Shown piece by piece: positions 7,265 through 8,559 of a stretch of 8,559 nucleotides of DNA. The notes beneath the pieces were generated by a model that was not told the DNA's origin, did not search any database, and saw nothing but the letters and a program-made list of their open reading frames with translations. Position 1 is the stretch's first letter; each line of letters opens with the position of its first letter. The translations under genes and the position numbers were made by a program. The DNA is from an uncultured Prevotellaceae bacterium (lineage in GTDB: Bacteria > Bacteroidota > Bacteroidia > Bacteroidales > Bacteroidaceae), in NCBI GenBank assembly GCA_900315105.1, contig OMXX01000134.1:1-8559 (forward strand). The letters run 5' to 3'.

Positions 7265-7795
7265 TTATTTTACCACTTCCCAATGTCCGATCTTATTGCT
7301 CCCTGTGTATTTGATGAGATTCAAATCACGTAGAACATAGAGATCTCGTTTGATAGTTATGGCACTCGCTCCCAAAGCGTCAGATAATGTTTGTGCGTTT
7401 ATCGTACCATTTATCTCGCCGCGTTTTATAATCTCGTATATATTTCTCTGCCTTCTCCCATCTATCTGCGTACTTTTTCCTCATCACACGGATGGCTTCT
7501 TCATCAAGGTCATCGAGGGTAAGTCCTTCGCAGATCTTCTCTGAGAAGTCTGGTTCAGACTCTTGCAGAATCTTGAGATACATGGCATCAGACATTGGCT
7601 TGAGTTCTTCGCCAACACGCATCAAAGGTACATCCGCGAACTTGAAGACTTTGCCAATAGGGCGTGATGGAACCTCAATCACCAGTATACGACGGTTCTC
7701 TTCATCATATAGTTCGTAAATCTCTGGACAAATGGTTGTGTCGCGATAGATGTCCGACTCCAGCTGTCCAGTGGCATCTTGCCCTATGCCCAACA
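7265..7795 (-). pseudogene. AlbA_2 (Schlafen-like)/winged-helix ATP-binding protein, 5'-truncated and frameshifted
   Basis: On the - strand the frame reads GQLESDIYRD, then YELYDEENRRILVIEVPSRP, then FKFADVPLMRVGEELKPM and EPDFSEKICEGLTLDDLDEE. This is the C-terminal half of the AlbA_2/putative DNA-binding 'ATP-binding protein' family common in Bacteroidales. The N-terminal part is missing: going upstream, homology fades at about 7750-7795 into transposase DNA on the other strand. Near the 3' end, a frame change at the T-run 7443-7445 (one extra base) moves the reading into a winged-helix domain: IIKRGEINGTINAQTLSDAL, then GASAITIKRDLYVLRDLNLI, then KYTGSNKIGHWEVVK and TAA at 7267-7265. Without the shift the protein would end in an unrelated tail at 7380. 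Members of this family often sit beside or inside type I R-M loci and are thought to act as regulators. The same strand and 17-bp gap to hsdM suggest it once led the operon. Confidence 0.75.
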
Positions 7796-8559
7796 ACAAA
7801 GGTACAAATGTTTTTTCAGAAATCGGCAAGTTTTTCAAGGAAAAAGATGCCACAAGCGCAATGAATGCGATAATGGACATGATGGATGCCCTCTGCCTGT
7901 CGGAAAAGAGGCTGTTCGGGATTGAGAGCAGATGCAACTGCAAGTTGACACAGTTGCAATTGCTCGGGCTGCTGATGCTGTTTCCTTGCTTCATGATTCG
8001 TAATGCCTTTAATTATGCGTCATCCTCTTTGTTTGGCGTGTACTCTTGCAAGAGCGACACATTCAACAGGTTTCTTTCCAAGCCATGACTGGCGCAAGAT
8101 CCTCTCCGCAGTTTTCAGGCAACTTTGGCGTAAAGTGCAGAAAATCCGCACCAGTGGACAGACAGGCCCGGTCTGTCTGATGGTTGATGACACTGACTTC
8201 CCGAAACGTGGTTTCCAGACTGAACTTATAGGAAAGGTGTTTTCCCACGTGACACACTCGATGATACTTGGCTTCAAGGCACTCTTCCTTGGCATCACTG
8301 ACAGCAGGAGCCAGATGCTGCTTGACTTCTCGCTTGTCGGAGAGGAAGGCAAGAAAAAGAATTACGGCCTGAAGCAGAGGCTGCTTGAGCCAAGGTTCTC
8401 CAAGTGGCACTCCGATGAGTCCCACACTGCCAAACGCATAAAGGAGTATGACCAAAGCAAGATAGTACCATGAGCATAGTGGGCAATAGCCAGCTTGCTC
8501 TGAAAAGAAGAGATGCGATTGCGGCGGGATGGTACCCTCTCAATTGCTACGTCGGAGAT
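7750..8559 (+). mobile_element. Insertion sequence (IS4-superfamily-like), left part, extends beyond the window
   Basis: From about 7790 the DNA encodes a DDE transposase on the + strand and is clearly more GC-rich (about 50-55 percent in sampled stretches) than the defence operon (about 30-40 percent). Its left boundary coincides with the point where the AlbA_2 gene loses homology. I cannot see a convincing terminal inverted repeat or target duplication there. The transposase start lies almost at the junction, so the element may itself be trimmed on the left. The boundary is uncertain within about 7745-7797, and the right end is outside the window. Confidence 0.65.
7786..8559 (+). pseudogene. 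DDE transposase, IS4-superfamily-like, at least two frameshifts, 3' end outside window
   Basis: Frame one starts at ATG 7786 (MPNNKGTNVFSEIGKFF) and runs through KLTQLQLLGLLMLFPCFMIR to DTFNRFLSKP, stopping at TGA 8086-8088. The next frame continues at once with HDWRKILSAVFRQLWRKVQ, the first catalytic Asp in VCLMVDDTDFPKRG, and ELIGKVFSHVTHSMILGFKA, then ends at TGA 8471-8473 after DQSKIVP. The continuation TMSIVGNSQLALKRRDAIAA and NCYVGD is again in the first frame and reaches the window edge, probably at the second catalytic Asp. Removing one base near 8081-8085 restores FLSKHDWRK. Adding one near 8464-8467 would join the third piece. VDDTDFPK, the IGKVFSHV block and GFKALFL are typical of IS4-superfamily elements in Bacteroidales. 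A +1 shift is not the usual programmed type for IS elements, so the gene is probably dead. Confidence 0.72.

Noticed and set aside
7380..7994. Intact 204-aa protein on the - strand
   Set aside because: Its first 65 or so residues are antisense to the transposase gene and its last 15 or so come from a shifted frame; only the middle matches the AlbA_2 family.
8003..8473. Separate second transposase gene starting at ATG 8003
   Set aside because: The first residues of this frame overlap the first transposase segment and look non-homologous; real similarity starts at about 8084, so it is a frameshifted continuation.

Overview
The window looks like accessory chromosomal DNA from a member of the Bacteroidales (Bacteroides/Prevotella-like). 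The evidence is AT-rich coding DNA with few recognisable Shine-Dalgarno sites, a short FeoB-associated Cys-rich membrane protein gene, and an IS4-superfamily-like transposase resembling those of gut Bacteroidales. The taxonomic call is an inference.

Layout. (1) Positions 1-217, + strand: the last codons of an unidentified gene, coupled by an ATGA overlap to a 56-aa FeoB-associated Cys-rich membrane protein (likely the tail of a ferrous-iron uptake operon). (2) Positions 218-546: a convergent intergenic region with a GC-rich tandem array of a 22-bp unit (244-363) and two hairpins (371-391 and 453-486). The second hairpin is a candidate bidirectional terminator. (3) Positions 547-7247, - strand: a tightly packed defence operon. 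In transcription order it encodes an HsdM-type adenine methyltransferase with an N-terminal PD-(D/E)xK nuclease-like domain, a two-TRD HsdS specificity subunit, a DUF4393 (Abi_alpha) protein, a DUF262-DUF1524 (GmrSD-like) protein, and a decayed last gene broken by two single-base frameshifts. Spacings are -4, +3, +11 and +18 bp. (4) Positions 7265 to about 7790, - strand: the C-terminal part of an AlbA_2 (Schlafen-like)/winged-helix protein gene that heads the same transcription direction. It is cut at its 5' end by mobile DNA and carries one frameshift near its 3' end. (5) Positions about 7786-8559, + strand: a DDE transposase gene with at least two frameshifts, running off the window.

How the genes could work together. 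The methylase/nuclease fusion and HsdS resemble a BcgI-like restriction-modification enzyme: specificity is in a separate S chain, and nuclease and methylase share one chain. No HsdR motor gene is visible in the window. The two following genes belong to families linked to abortive infection and to restriction of modified DNA, so the operon reads as layered anti-phage defence. The genes at both edges of the operon (the AlbA_2-wHTH gene and the last gene) are broken, while the four central genes look intact.
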